A stretch of 64,000 nt of DNA from Streptomyces sp. NBC_01317 (lineage in GTDB: Bacteria > Actinomycetota > Actinomycetes > Streptomycetales > Streptomycetaceae), in the NCBI RefSeq assembly GCF_035961655.1, contig NZ_CP108393.1, forward strand, positions 3,021,501 to 3,085,500, read 5' to 3'. The notes under the pieces were generated by a model. It ran no database searches. It was not told where the DNA came from and saw nothing but the letters and a program-made list of their open reading frames with translations. This document shows positions 52,853 through 61,344 of this stretch, one piece after another. Numbering within the stretch: position 1 is the first letter of the stretch; the number at the start of each line of letters is the position of its first letter. A program made the position numbers and the translations under genes.

Positions 52853-54463
52853 ATGGATCTCGTCATCCAGGACGTACAGGTCGTCGACGGCACCGGCGAC
52901 CCCTCCTACCGCGCGGACGTGGGCCTCACGGACGGTCGCATCGCCGCGATACGGAGGGAGGGCGCCGGCCCCCGCCTGAGCGCCGCGCGCTCTCTCGACG
53001 CCGCCGGGCTCGCCCTCTCCCCCGGCTTCATCGACATGCACGCGCACAGCGACCTCGCCCTGCTGCGCGACCCCGGCCACGCGGCGAAGGCCGCGCAGGG
53101 GGTGACGCTGGAGGTGATCGGGCAGGACGGCCTGTCGTACGCGCCCGTGGACGACCCGACCCTCGCCCAGGTCAGGCAGTCCATCACCGGCTGGAACGGC
53201 GGCGGTTCGGACATCGACTTCGACTGGCGGACGGTCGGTGAGTACCTGGACCGGCTCGACCACGGCTTCGACGGAGAGGGCATCGCGGTCAACGCCGCGT
53301 ACCTGATCCCCCAGGGCACGGTCCGTATGTACGCGGTCGGTTGGGACGACCGCCCGGCGACCGGCGCCGAACTGGCCCGTATGGAACAGCTGGTGGCCGA
53401 GGGCCTGGAGCAGGGCGCGGTCGGCATGTCCTCCGGGCTGACGTACACGCCCGGCATGTACGCCGACGACGCCGAACTGACCGCGCTCTGCCGGGTGGTG
53501 GCGCGGTACGGCGGCTACTACTGCCCGCACCACCGGTCGTACGGCGCCGGCGCGCTCCAGGCGTACGAGGAGATGGTCACGCTCACCCGCCGGGCGGGGT
53601 GCGCGCTCCATCTGGCCCACGCCACCATGAACTTCGGCGTGAACGAGGGCAAGGCCCCTGATCTGCTGGCCCTGTTGGACAGGGCGCTGGACGCGGGCGC
53701 CGACATCACCCTGGACACCTATCCGTACACCCCCGGATGTACCACCCTCGTTGCGATGCTGCCCAGTTGGGCGAGCGAGGGCGGCCCGGACAGCATCCTG
53801 GCGCGGCTGCGCGACCACACCACCGCCGAGAAGATCCGCCACCACATGGAGGTGGTCGGGGCGGACGGCTGCCACGGGGTGCCCATCGAGTGGGACACGA
53901 TCGAGATCTCGGGGGTCTCGGCGCCGGGACTGGACCCGTACGTGGGCAAGACGGTCGCCGCGTCGGCGGCCGAACGCGCTGAAGCCCCCTGGGTCACGGC
54001 CCGCAGGCTGCTGATCGAGGACGGTCTCGGCTCGACGATCCTCCAGCACGTGGGCCACGAGGAGAACGTCCGGGAGATCATGCGCCACCGCGTGCACACG
54101 GGCGGCAGCGACGGCATCCTCCAGGGCGCGAAGCCGCACCCGCGTGCGTACGGCACGTTCCCGCGGTATCTCGGGCGGTACGCGCGGGAGTTGGGCGTCC
54201 TGAGCCTGGAGGAGTGCGTGGCGCACCTGACCTCGCGCCCGGCCGCGCGCCTCCGCCTTCCCGATCGCGGTCTGGTACGGGAGGGCTACCGCGCGGACCT
54301 GGTCCTCTTCGACCCGGCCACGGTGGCGGCCGGGTCGACGTTCGAGTCCCCGCGCACTCTCCCCGTGGGCATCCCGCATGTGCTGATCGACGGCCGCTTC
54401 GTGATCGAGGACGGCCGGCGGACGGACACGCTGGCGGGGCGGTCGGTGCGGCGTACGGGGTGA
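52853..54463 (+). CDS. N-acyl-D-amino acid deacylase (D-aminoacylase family)
   Basis: This 536-residue cytosolic amidohydrolase has the metal-binding IDMHAHSDLALLRDP, VTLEVIGQDGLSYAP, the region GLTYTPGMYADDAELTALCRVVARYGGYYCPHHRSY, HLAHATMNFG and the late HTGGSDGILQGAKPHPRAYGTFPRYLGRYARE, all typical of D-aminoacylases. AGGAG precedes the ATG. It starts 60 bp after the deaminase gene in the same direction. It could deacylate N-acetyl-D-amino acids, or N-acetylglucosaminate if the pathway proposed here is correct. Confidence 0.88.
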   Translation: MDLVIQDVQVVDGTGDPSYRADVGLTDGRIAAIRREGAGPRLSAARSLDAAGLALSPGFIDMHAHSDLALLRDPGHAAKAAQGVTLEVIGQDGLSYAPVDDPTLAQVRQSITGWNGGGSDIDFDWRTVGEYLDRLDHGFDGEGIAVNAAYLIPQGTVRMYAVGWDDRPATGAELARMEQLVAEGLEQGAVGMSSGLTYTPGMYADDAELTALCRVVARYGGYYCPHHRSYGAGALQAYEEMVTLTRRAGCALHLAHATMNFGVNEGKAPDLLALLDRALDAGADITLDTYPYTPGCTTLVAMLPSWASEGGPDSILARLRDHTTAEKIRHHMEVVGADGCHGVPIEWDTIEISGVSAPGLDPYVGKTVAASAAERAEAPWVTARRLLIEDGLGSTILQHVGHEENVREIMRHRVHTGGSDGILQGAKPHPRAYGTFPRYLGRYARELGVLSLEECVAHLTSRPAARLRLPDRGLVREGYRADLVLFDPATVAAGSTFESPRTLPVGIPHVLIDGRFVIEDGRRTDTLAGRSVRRTG

Positions 54464-54515
54464 GGTACCGGCTGCTCGTACGGGGGTAAGTGGGGTGGCT
54501 GCTCGCGTACGACGC

Positions 54516-54863
54516 TCAGGCCGAGGCGAGGCGCAGCACAAACGCGCCGACGGCCAGCACCACGAACACCCCCGCCGGGGCGATCTCGTGGTCCTTGGCG
54601 CGCAGATGGGTGATGACGGCCCCGATGAAGTAGAGGAGAACCCCGACCGCCGCCGCCTCGCCTATCAGCGGCACCCACAGCCCCACGACCAGTCCCACCG
54701 CGCCGAGCGCTTTCAGCGTGGCCAGCCGCGGAAGCCAGGACTCCGGTACGCCGAGTCCGAGCATCGACGCGATGACCTTCTCGTTGCGGGTGAACGTACC
54801 GACGGCGGACATGGTCAGTCCGGCGGCGAGCAACAGGCCGACGACGGCATAGGCGATGAACAC
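54516..54863 (-). CDS. DoxX family membrane protein
   Basis: This 115-residue protein has four hydrophobic segments (AYAVVGLLLAAGLTMSAVGTF, LATLKALGAVGLVVGLWVPLIG, AAAVGVLLYFIGAVITHL, AGVFVVLAVGAFVLRL) in the DoxX pattern. GTG 54863 is chosen for the AGAGGGG site. It is divergent from an XRE regulator, which probably controls it. DoxX proteins act in redox or thiol stress, but the role here is unknown. Confidence 0.82.
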   Translation of the reverse strand: MFIAYAVVGLLLAAGLTMSAVGTFTRNEKVIASMLGLGVPESWLPRLATLKALGAVGLVVGLWVPLIGEAAAVGVLLYFIGAVITHLRAKDHEIAPAGVFVVLAVGAFVLRLASA

Positions 54864-55030
54864 AGGTGCCCCTCTGGAGAAGGTGAAGGCGGAGGTCGAG
54901 GTGAGGAAGGCCGGACCCCGGGCCCGGCCTCCGCACAACCTGTCGTGGCCGCGCGCACCGAGGAAGCCCCGGCCGAGGCGGGTACTGGCAGGGCTACGAT
55001 CCGCGCGCCGATCCGGCGTAAATTGCTGAG

Positions 55031-55891
55031 GTGAGCCACAACGAGCTGGGCCTTTTCCTGCGCGCCCGCCGCGAGGCCGTGACACCGGCCCAGGTGGGCC
55101 TCCCCGGCGGCAGCCGCCGCCGTACGCCCGGTCTGCGCCGGTCCGAGCTGGCGATGCTGGCGGGTATCAGCGTCGAGTACCTGGCCCGCCTCGAACAGGG
55201 CCGGGGCCGTCACCCCTCGCCCCAGGTGCTCAGCGCCCTCGCCGACGCGCTGCGGCTGACGGCCGACGAGCGTTTCGCGCTCATGCGCGCGGAGAAGGTC
55301 ACCACCGGCACGCTGGGACTCTGCCCGGGCGCGGGCACGCCGCCGACCCGTACCGTACGACCCACGGTGCGGGCCCTGCTCGACCGGCTGGAGCCCACCC
55401 CCTCAGTCCTGGTCAACCGGCTGACCGAGGTGCTGGCGTACACGGAGGGGTACGCGCGGCTGGTCGCCCCGCTGGGCCTGCTGGACTCCCCCGCCCCGAA
55501 TCTCGCCCGCTATGTCTTCACGGACCGGCGGGCCCGTAGGGTCCTGATGGACTGGGAGCGCGAGGCGGACGTACTGGTCTCGCGCCTCAAGACCGACTCC
55601 GTACCGGAGGACCGCTTCCTGGCGTCGTTCGTGGAGGAGCTGTCCGGGGCGGCCGGGGCTCTTTTCACGGACCGCTGGGCGCGCGCCGCCCTCACGCCCG
55701 AGAGCCCGCTGTCACAGCGGGTGGCACATCCGGCCGCGGGCGCACTCAGCCTGGCGACCGAGACGCTGGACCTGCCGGGCCTGGACGGCCTGCACGTGGT
55801 GGTTCACCTGCCGGCGGACGACGCCACGTCGGCGGCGCTGGACAACCTGACGGGGCGCAGGCCCGGGGCGCTGCACGCGGTGGCGGGGTAA
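55031..55891 (+). CDS. XRE-type regulator with MmyB-like ligand domain
   Basis: This 286-residue regulator has the N-terminal helix-turn-helix LGLFLRARREAVTPAQVGLPGGSRRRTPGLRRSELAMLAGISVEYLARLEQGRGRHPSPQVLSALADALRLT. A C-terminal MmyB-type ligand-binding domain follows (TPSVLVNRLTEVLAYTEGYARLVAPLG to LHVVVHLPADDATSAALDNLT). Actinomycetes have many such regulators controlling a divergent enzyme or membrane gene. The GTG start has no clear ribosome-binding site; TAAATT about ten bases upstream may be a -10 box, so the mRNA could be nearly leaderless. Confidence 0.88.
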   Translation: MSHNELGLFLRARREAVTPAQVGLPGGSRRRTPGLRRSELAMLAGISVEYLARLEQGRGRHPSPQVLSALADALRLTADERFALMRAEKVTTGTLGLCPGAGTPPTRTVRPTVRALLDRLEPTPSVLVNRLTEVLAYTEGYARLVAPLGLLDSPAPNLARYVFTDRRARRVLMDWEREADVLVSRLKTDSVPEDRFLASFVEELSGAAGALFTDRWARAALTPESPLSQRVAHPAAGALSLATETLDLPGLDGLHVVVHLPADDATSAALDNLTGRRPGALHAVAG

Positions 55892-55928
55892 CCGTCCGGC
55901 GCGTGCCGTACGGCCTGGAAAGGCACTG

Positions 55929-56126
55929 GTGAGCGATCGGGTCCCACGAACTTATGACCATCCGGTGATGACCGGATCCTCCCGCCCCTTCCGCTCGTCT
56001 CTCTCCGAGGACGACGCGAGGCGACAGCGGGAGTGGTGGGCACGATGGCACGCACGGGCATTCGACCGGCTCGAACAGCTCGAACGGCGGGGGTACGGGG
56101 GGCACGGTCCGCCTTGCTCGTTCTGA
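55929..56126 (+). CDS. Possible small ORF overlapping the deacetylase start
   Basis: This 65-residue frame starts at GTG with GGAAAGG upstream and reads through EDDARRQREWWARWHARAFDRLEQLERRGYGG, a basic, probably helical stretch. It overlaps the start of the deacetylase gene by about 80 bp in another frame. Codon third positions are GC-rich in the middle but not at the beginning. It could be a coupled leader or a chance frame. Confidence 0.3.
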   Translation: MSDRVPRTYDHPVMTGSSRPFRSSLSEDDARRQREWWARWHARAFDRLEQLERRGYGGHGPPCSF

Positions 56127-56998
56127 TCGCGGCGGCCCTGGTCACGGGGTGCGGCGGCCAGCTCGCGGACGGATCCCAGGGCGCCGGCGGCCCCGACGAC
56201 AAGGGCTCCACGGTCCGGTCCAGGGCCACCCCGAAGGCCCCGGCCCCACACGGCCGCACCCCATCAGCCACCCCAGCCGGCCCAGCCGCCCCGACCACCC
56301 CAACCACACCATCGACTCCCCCCACCCCATCCACTCCCCCCACCCCACCCGGCCAGACCTCTTCCCCCGACCCGAAGCTCCCCCCACCCCGCGTGAACAT
56401 GGACATCGCCCACGCGGTCGAGGGCGGCAGCCGCCGCGCCGTGAACATCACCATCGACGACGGCCCCGACCCCACCTGGACCCCGAAGATCCTCAAGATC
56501 CTCCGGGACAACGGGGCCCGGGCGACCTTCTGCATGATCGGCCCGCAGGCCGCCGCCCACCCCGGCCTGGTCCGGCGGGTGGTGGCCGACGGCCACCGGC
56601 TGTGCGACCACACCGTCACGCACAACACCGCGATGGACCACCGCTCGAAGCGCTACCAGAAGCAGCAGATCCTGGCCGCGGCCCAGCAGATCACCCGGGC
56701 GTCGGGGGGCGTCGAGCCGCTGTACTACCGGGCGCCGGGCGGCGCGTTCACCCCGTACAGCAGGCAGATCGCCGCGTCGGCGGGCATGCGCCCGCTGGGC
56801 TGGAACGTGGACACGAAGGACTACGAGGAGCCGGGCGTCGGCGCGATCCTGCACGTGGTGCGGCACGAGCTGGACAACGGCCCGACCCTCCTCTTCCACG
56901 ACGGCGGCGGCGACCGCTCCCAGACGGCGGCGGCGCTCAGGAAGCTGCTGCCGTGGCTGCGCCACCACGGATACGGTTTCGGCTTCCCGGTCCGCTGA
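56045..56998 (+). CDS. Polysaccharide deacetylase lipoprotein (NodB domain)
   Basis: This 317-residue exported enzyme of carbohydrate esterase family 4 removes acetyl groups from peptidoglycan or chitin oligomers. The signal ends in LVTGCGGQL, so the cysteine is lipidated. A Pro/Thr-rich linker of about 60 residues leads to the NodB domain with the metal aspartates ITIDDGPDP, HTVTHNT with both histidines, the YYRAPGGAF motif and LLFHDGGGDRSQT with the catalytic histidine. ATG 56045 is used; GTG codons at 56033 and 56036 are alternatives. It fits beside the chitinase and deacylase genes in an amino-sugar region. Confidence 0.88.
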   Translation: MARTGIRPARTARTAGVRGARSALLVLIAAALVTGCGGQLADGSQGAGGPDDKGSTVRSRATPKAPAPHGRTPSATPAGPAAPTTPTTPSTPPTPSTPPTPPGQTSSPDPKLPPPRVNMDIAHAVEGGSRRAVNITIDDGPDPTWTPKILKILRDNGARATFCMIGPQAAAHPGLVRRVVADGHRLCDHTVTHNTAMDHRSKRYQKQQILAAAQQITRASGGVEPLYYRAPGGAFTPYSRQIAASAGMRPLGWNVDTKDYEEPGVGAILHVVRHELDNGPTLLFHDGGGDRSQTAAALRKLLPWLRHHGYGFGFPVR

Positions 56999-57117
56999 GT
57001 GCGCCGGCGCGGCGACCGCGCGACCGAGCCCCCGTCATCAGTCCCCCGTCATCAGTACGGAGCAACGTGGGCAAAAACACGACGCGGCCCTCGTCACCCG
57101 GCCGTAAGGTGGCGGAC

Positions 57118-58329
57118 ATGCAGGTGATCCAGTCGACGAAGCTCGCCAACGTCTGTTACGAGATCCGGGGCCCGGTCCTGGAGGAGGCGACGCGGCTGGA
57201 GGCGGCGGGCCACCGCATCCTCAAGCTCAACACCGGGAACCCGGCGGCGTTCGGCTTCGAGTGCCCGCCCGAGATCCTTGAGGACATGCTCCGCAACCTC
57301 GGCGACGCGCACGGCTACGGCGACGCGAAGGGCCTGCTGTCCGCGCGGCGCGCGGTGATGCAGCACTACCAGACCAAGGGCATCGACCTGGACGTCGAGG
57401 ACATCTACCTCGGCAACGGCGTCTCCGAGCTGATCCAGATGTCGATGCAGGCGCTGCTGGACGACGGCGACGAGGTGCTCGTACCGGCACCGGACTATCC
57501 GCTGTGGACGGCGAGCGTGTCGCTCGCCGGGGGCACGGCCGTGCACTACCGGTGCGACGAGCAGGCCGAGTGGATGCCGGACCTCACCGACATCGAGCGC
57601 AAGATCACCGACCGCACGAAGGCGATCGTGATCATCAACCCGAACAACCCGACGGGCGCGGTGTACGGGGACGAGATGCTGGCCTCGCTCACCGAGATCG
57701 CCCGCCGGCACAACCTGATCGTGTGCTCGGACGAGATCTACGACCGGATCCTGTACGACGGCGCCACCCACACCCCCACGGCGGCGATCGCGCCCGACCT
57801 GCTCACCCTGACGTTCAACGGGCTGTCCAAGAACTACCGTGTCGCGGGTTTCCGCTCCGGCTGGATGGCGGTGTGCGGCCCCAAGGCCCACGCCACGTCG
57901 TACATCGAAGGCCTGACGATCCTGGCCAACATGCGGCTCTGCGCCAACATGCCGTCGCAGCACGCGGTGGCGACGGCCCTCGGCGGCCGGCAGTCGATCC
58001 AGGACCTGGTCCTGCCGGGCGGCCGGATCCTGGAACAGCGGGACACGGCGTACGACCTGCTCACCCAGATCCCTGGGGTGACGTGCGTGAAGCCGAAGGG
58101 CGCGCTGTATCTCTTCCCCCGGCTCGACCCGAAGGTCTACAAGATCAAGGACGACCGGGAGATGGTCCTGGACCTCCTCCGCGCCGAAAAGATCATGGTC
58201 GTCCACGGCACAGGCTTCAACTGGCCGGAACCGGACCACTTCCGCATCGTGACCCTCCCGACCACCCAGGACCTGACGGACGCGGTAACCCGAATCGGAA
58301 ACTTCCTGGACGGCTACTCCCAGCCGTAG
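57118..58329 (+). CDS. PLP aminotransferase, AlaA-like
   Basis: This 403-residue fold-I class I aminotransferase has LKLNTGNPAAFGFECPPEILEDM, GYGDAKGLLSARRAV, PNNPTGAVY with the substrate/PLP asparagine, CSDEIYDRILYDG with the aspartate and tyrosine, and the PLP lysine in TFNGLSKNYRVAGFRSGWM. This set, with MQVIQSTKLANVCYEIRG at the start, matches the glutamate-pyruvate (AlaA/YfbQ) subgroup. The ATG at 57118 is supported by the usual N-terminus. The frame is open upstream through the deacetylase gene but is a shadow there. Confidence 0.92.
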   Translation: MQVIQSTKLANVCYEIRGPVLEEATRLEAAGHRILKLNTGNPAAFGFECPPEILEDMLRNLGDAHGYGDAKGLLSARRAVMQHYQTKGIDLDVEDIYLGNGVSELIQMSMQALLDDGDEVLVPAPDYPLWTASVSLAGGTAVHYRCDEQAEWMPDLTDIERKITDRTKAIVIINPNNPTGAVYGDEMLASLTEIARRHNLIVCSDEIYDRILYDGATHTPTAAIAPDLLTLTFNGLSKNYRVAGFRSGWMAVCGPKAHATSYIEGLTILANMRLCANMPSQHAVATALGGRQSIQDLVLPGGRILEQRDTAYDLLTQIPGVTCVKPKGALYLFPRLDPKVYKIKDDREMVLDLLRAEKIMVVHGTGFNWPEPDHFRIVTLPTTQDLTDAVTRIGNFLDGYSQP

Positions 58330-58444
58330 GCCCTCGCCCGGCCCACGCCCTCTCCCCCCTGTCCCTCCCTCGATTCCGACGGGACTCAACTTTAGACCGA
58401 TTCCAATGTAGGATGGTTTCCTGACGTTGCCAGGAGGCCATCTC

Positions 58445-58900
58445 ATGTACGAACCGATCCGCGCCAAGTCGGTCCACACGATGGCCGACGCCGACTTCCC
58501 CCACCGCAGCCGGGAGGAAGAGCTGGACATCCAGCTGGCCGGCCACCTCTCCGCGCTCCTTGCCGTGACCGACGAGCTGGGGCTGGACGAAGCGGGTGGG
58601 AGCATCGCGCGGCAGATAGAGCGGCTGCGGGGTGCGGCGCCGGTGCGCCCGGCCCCCGCCGCGACCCACCCGGCGAACGACACGGACGACATCCCCACCG
58701 CAGATCTGCCGCATGCCCACCGCGCCGAGCTGCACGCCCGGGCCCTCGCCCTCGCGGGTCGCGCCCTGGTCGTCGCCGCCTCGCGTGCCGACACCGCCGC
58801 CGCGATCCTGTCCGCCGAGCGGATGGACGCGCACACCGCCGCCCTCGCCGAACCCCCGGCCACCCCGGGCACCCCCCGCCGACTGGTCGGCGCCCACTGA
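58445..58900 (+). CDS. Conserved Streptomyces hypothetical protein
   Basis: This 151-residue protein starts MYEPIRAKSVHTMADADFPHR. Two helical segments follow (EEELDIQLAGHLSALLAVTDELGLDEAGGSIARQIERL and ELHARALALAGRALVVAASRADTAAAILSAERMDAHTAAL) with a Pro-rich linker between. I recall similar proteins in other Streptomyces but no function. A perfect AGGAGG precedes the ATG. The A/T-richer stretch just before it (58388-58425) probably contains its promoter. Confidence 0.8.
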   Translation: MYEPIRAKSVHTMADADFPHRSREEELDIQLAGHLSALLAVTDELGLDEAGGSIARQIERLRGAAPVRPAPAATHPANDTDDIPTADLPHAHRAELHARALALAGRALVVAASRADTAAAILSAERMDAHTAALAEPPATPGTPRRLVGAH

Positions 58901-58971
58901 CGGCCCCGGTCCACGGGCCGCGGAGGCGCGCGGACCGGGTGCCACACACCCCGCCTGGCGTCGGCGGCTAC

Positions 58972-59504
58972 TCAGGCGTTCCAGCCGCCGTTGACGTTGA
59001 CGTCCGTACCCGTGATGTACGAGGCGGCCGGGCCGGCCAGGAACGCGACGGCCGCCGCCACTTCCTCCGGCCTCCCGTAACGGTGGAACGGGAGGGAGGA
59101 GAGAGCCGCCCGCCCCAGGTCGGTGTCCTGCGGGATTCCCATGTCCGTCTCGGCGAAGGCGGACACGACCGTGTTGACGGTGATCCCGCGCGGAGCCAGC
59201 TCGTGTGCCCAGGAGATGCTGAGGGCGGCCTTGGTCGCGCTGTATCGCCGAAACAGGCTGTCCAGGCGCGTTGCGCGGTGATGGTAAGACGGCCGCGCTG
59301 TTGACCGGGATGTCGATACGGCCGAATCGCCGAGCGACCTCCGCGACCAGACGCACCACGTCGTCCCGCCGCCCCTGGTCGGCCCGTAGGGCCACCGCGC
59401 GGACCCCGAGGTGCTTCACGTCCCGCACGCCGACACCGGCCTTGTCGGCCGATTTCTCGTAGGCGATCGCGACATCCGCTCCGGCCGCGGCCAGACGGCG
59501 CGCC
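58972..59504 (-). pseudogene. Decayed short-chain dehydrogenase/reductase gene
   Basis: Two parts of an SDR are visible in different frames. The upstream part (about 59504-59270) reads RRLAAAGADVAIAYEKSADK to EVARRFGRIDIPVNSAAVLP, lacking the start and the GxxxGxG motif. The downstream part (about 59260-58972) reads FRRYSATKAALSISWAHELAPRGITVNTV, with the YxxxK catalytic pair, to PAASYITGTDVNVNGGWNA. Between them about 50-60 residues are missing and the frame changes. The first 25 or so residues are also lost where the gene meets the AACTAYAGTT repeats. It cannot make an active enzyme. Confidence 0.85.
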
Positions 59505-59506
59505 GT

Positions 59507-59550
59507 TAACTACAGTTGTCGAGATGGGCGGCGGTAACTATAGTTGTCGT
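59507..59550 (+). promoter_or_regulatory. Duplicated TAACTAYAGTTGTCG element and leaderless promoter
   Basis: TAACTACAGTTGTCG at 59507 and TAACTATAGTTGTCG at 59535 are 28 bp apart. TTGTCG (59516-59521), a 17-bp gap and TATAGT (59539-59544) form a good -35/-10 pair, and the ATG at 59551 lies 6 bases after the -10, so transcription should start at the initiation codon. AACTATAGTT is a palindrome. Confidence 0.6.
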
Positions 59551-60087
59551 ATGACTTCGACAGAGATCACCTCTGAAGAGCGCGCCGAACTGGCGAGAGC
59601 CCTTACCGATGCCCTCAACCCACTCGCGGCGGCCATTCGCTCACGCGAGTCGGGGGTTCCCGAAGCGCAAATGTGGGAGGCGGACCCGGTTGAGGTGACC
59701 CTGTCCGTCCTCGCCGCCTGGAAGGTGGTGGATACGGAGGTCAAGCGACTGACGGCGATCGCGGCGGGAACGGCCGGCTCCTACGGCGCGAGTTACGAGC
59801 AGATGGGTGCGGTCTGGGGCATCACCCGGCAGGGCGCGCGCAAAAAGTGGCCCGACGCGGTCCCCCGCCCCACGGCCACGGCGGCACAGGCGGGCTCGGT
59901 GCTCGCACTCTTCGGCGGTACCGCCGAACTGGTGCGCGACTCGCGGTCCGGCGGCTGGGCCTGGACGGCCGAAGGCGCGGACGGGACACGCGGCGCCGCC
60001 GAGGACCACACCTGGTACGCGACGAAAGAGGAGGCCGCCGCCCATGCCGGAGCCTTCCTGCGGGAGCATGCCGCCGATCCGTCGTAG
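59551..60087 (+). CDS. Hypothetical protein with HTH-like segment, leaderless
   Basis: This 178-residue protein is not recognised. Residues about 65-105 (VKRLTAIAAGTAGSYGASYEQMGAVWGITRQGARKKWP) look like a helix-turn-helix in which a GITRQ turn is followed by basic residues. The C-terminal part (LRDSRSGGWAWT-like to HTWYATKEEAAAHAGAFLREH) resembles small domains seen in actinobacterial regulators. It has no ribosome-binding site, and the -10 box lies just before the ATG, so the mRNA is probably leaderless. Confidence 0.65.
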   Translation: MTSTEITSEERAELARALTDALNPLAAAIRSRESGVPEAQMWEADPVEVTLSVLAAWKVVDTEVKRLTAIAAGTAGSYGASYEQMGAVWGITRQGARKKWPDAVPRPTATAAQAGSVLALFGGTAELVRDSRSGGWAWTAEGADGTRGAAEDHTWYATKEEAAAHAGAFLREHAADPS

Positions 60088-60238
60088 CACCACATCCGTA
60101 GCACCACAGTGAGGCGGACACGGAAACAGGCGACATCGCCCCGAAGGGCGCGTTCCGGTTCCTTACCGGGATGGGTACTTCACCCCTCGTACATCCAACT
60201 CCGCCCGGAACGTGGGTTTCCGCGAGCACGCTCGTCCT

Positions 60239-61318
60239 GTGAAACGCATCCTGGGAATCGTCCTGGCGGTGCTGCTGATCGGCGGCGTGGCAGCAGCCGT
60301 CGTGGCAGGCCGAGAGAGCCAAGGCACCAGCACGGCAACGAAGACCGTGCGTGGAGTGATCGGGTCGGAGAAGGCGGAGTTCTTCGCCGACCCCAAGGTG
60401 GTGAAAGCGCTGGCTGCCCGGGGCTTCACCGTGAAGACGGAGACCTCCGGCTCCTGGGCCATGGAGGAACTGCCCCTGGACGGGTACGACTTCGCCTTCC
60501 CCTCGTCGAAGGCCCCGGCCGACGGGCTGGTGAAGAAGTACGCGGTGCAGGGCGGACCCCTGCGTCCCTTCTACTCGCCGCTCGTGGTCGTCGCCCACCG
60601 CTCGGCCGCCCGTGTCCTCGCCGACAACAGCCTCGCCACCCTGAACAAAGGCACCTCCCGTGGCACCCTGCGGATGAAGCCGTACCTCGCGGCGGCCGGT
60701 GACGGGCGGACCTGGCAGCAGCTCAAGGGGGCTGGGGCGCACGCCGAGTTCAGCGGCACGGTCTTCATCACCAGTACCGACCCGGAGAGTTCCAGCTCCG
60801 GCGCGCTCTACCTCGCCGCCGCGTCCTACGTCGCCGACGGCGGACGCGTGGCCACCGACAAGGCCGCCGTCACCCGGACGGCCCCGCTGCTCAAGAAGCT
60901 GATCTCGGTGCAGGGCGCCCAACAGACCAGCTCCGACGCGCCGTTCAGGGACTTCATCAGCGGCGTCGGCAATCCGCTGGTGCTGGTGTACGAGTCCCAG
61001 GTCGCCTCGCTGCTGCTCCAGAAGCAGGACCCCGGCGATCTGGTGGTCCTCTACCCGGACACCACCGTCAACAGCGACCACACGCTCGTCCCTCTCACCG
61101 AGGGCGGCCGGGCGCTGGGCGAACTGCTCTCCACCGACAAGGCGTTGCGCGCGCTCGCGGTACGGCACGGCTTCCGCCCGCAGGGCGACGCGGCCGGCTT
61201 CACCGCGGCGACCGCCGGCAGCGCCGCCTATCTGAACCAGACACTTTCCGGGGTCCGCCAGGCACCCGTGCCCACCACCGAGGTGCTGCACGACATGGCC
61301 CTGCGCGCCCGGTCCTAG
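60239..61318 (+). CDS. Extracytoplasmic solute-binding-like protein
   Basis: This 359-residue protein has a short basic start, one N-terminal hydrophobic helix (LGIVLAVLLIGGVAAAVVAG, about residues 5-24), and an outside domain. That domain (TVRGVIGSEKAEFFADPKVVKALAARGFTVKTETSGSWAMEELPLDGYDFAFPSSKAPADGLVKKY) resembles the two-lobed type II binding fold. There is no lipobox, so it is probably membrane-anchored or exported. GTG 60239 is chosen; GTG 60212 is possible. It starts the operon with telA and the VWA gene. Confidence 0.75.
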   Translation: MKRILGIVLAVLLIGGVAAAVVAGRESQGTSTATKTVRGVIGSEKAEFFADPKVVKALAARGFTVKTETSGSWAMEELPLDGYDFAFPSSKAPADGLVKKYAVQGGPLRPFYSPLVVVAHRSAARVLADNSLATLNKGTSRGTLRMKPYLAAAGDGRTWQQLKGAGAHAEFSGTVFITSTDPESSSSGALYLAAASYVADGGRVATDKAAVTRTAPLLKKLISVQGAQQTSSDAPFRDFISGVGNPLVLVYESQVASLLLQKQDPGDLVVLYPDTTVNSDHTLVPLTEGGRALGELLSTDKALRALAVRHGFRPQGDAAGFTAATAGSAAYLNQTLSGVRQAPVPTTEVLHDMALRARS

Positions 61319-61344
61319 CTTCACGTCCCAGGGGGAGACACACC

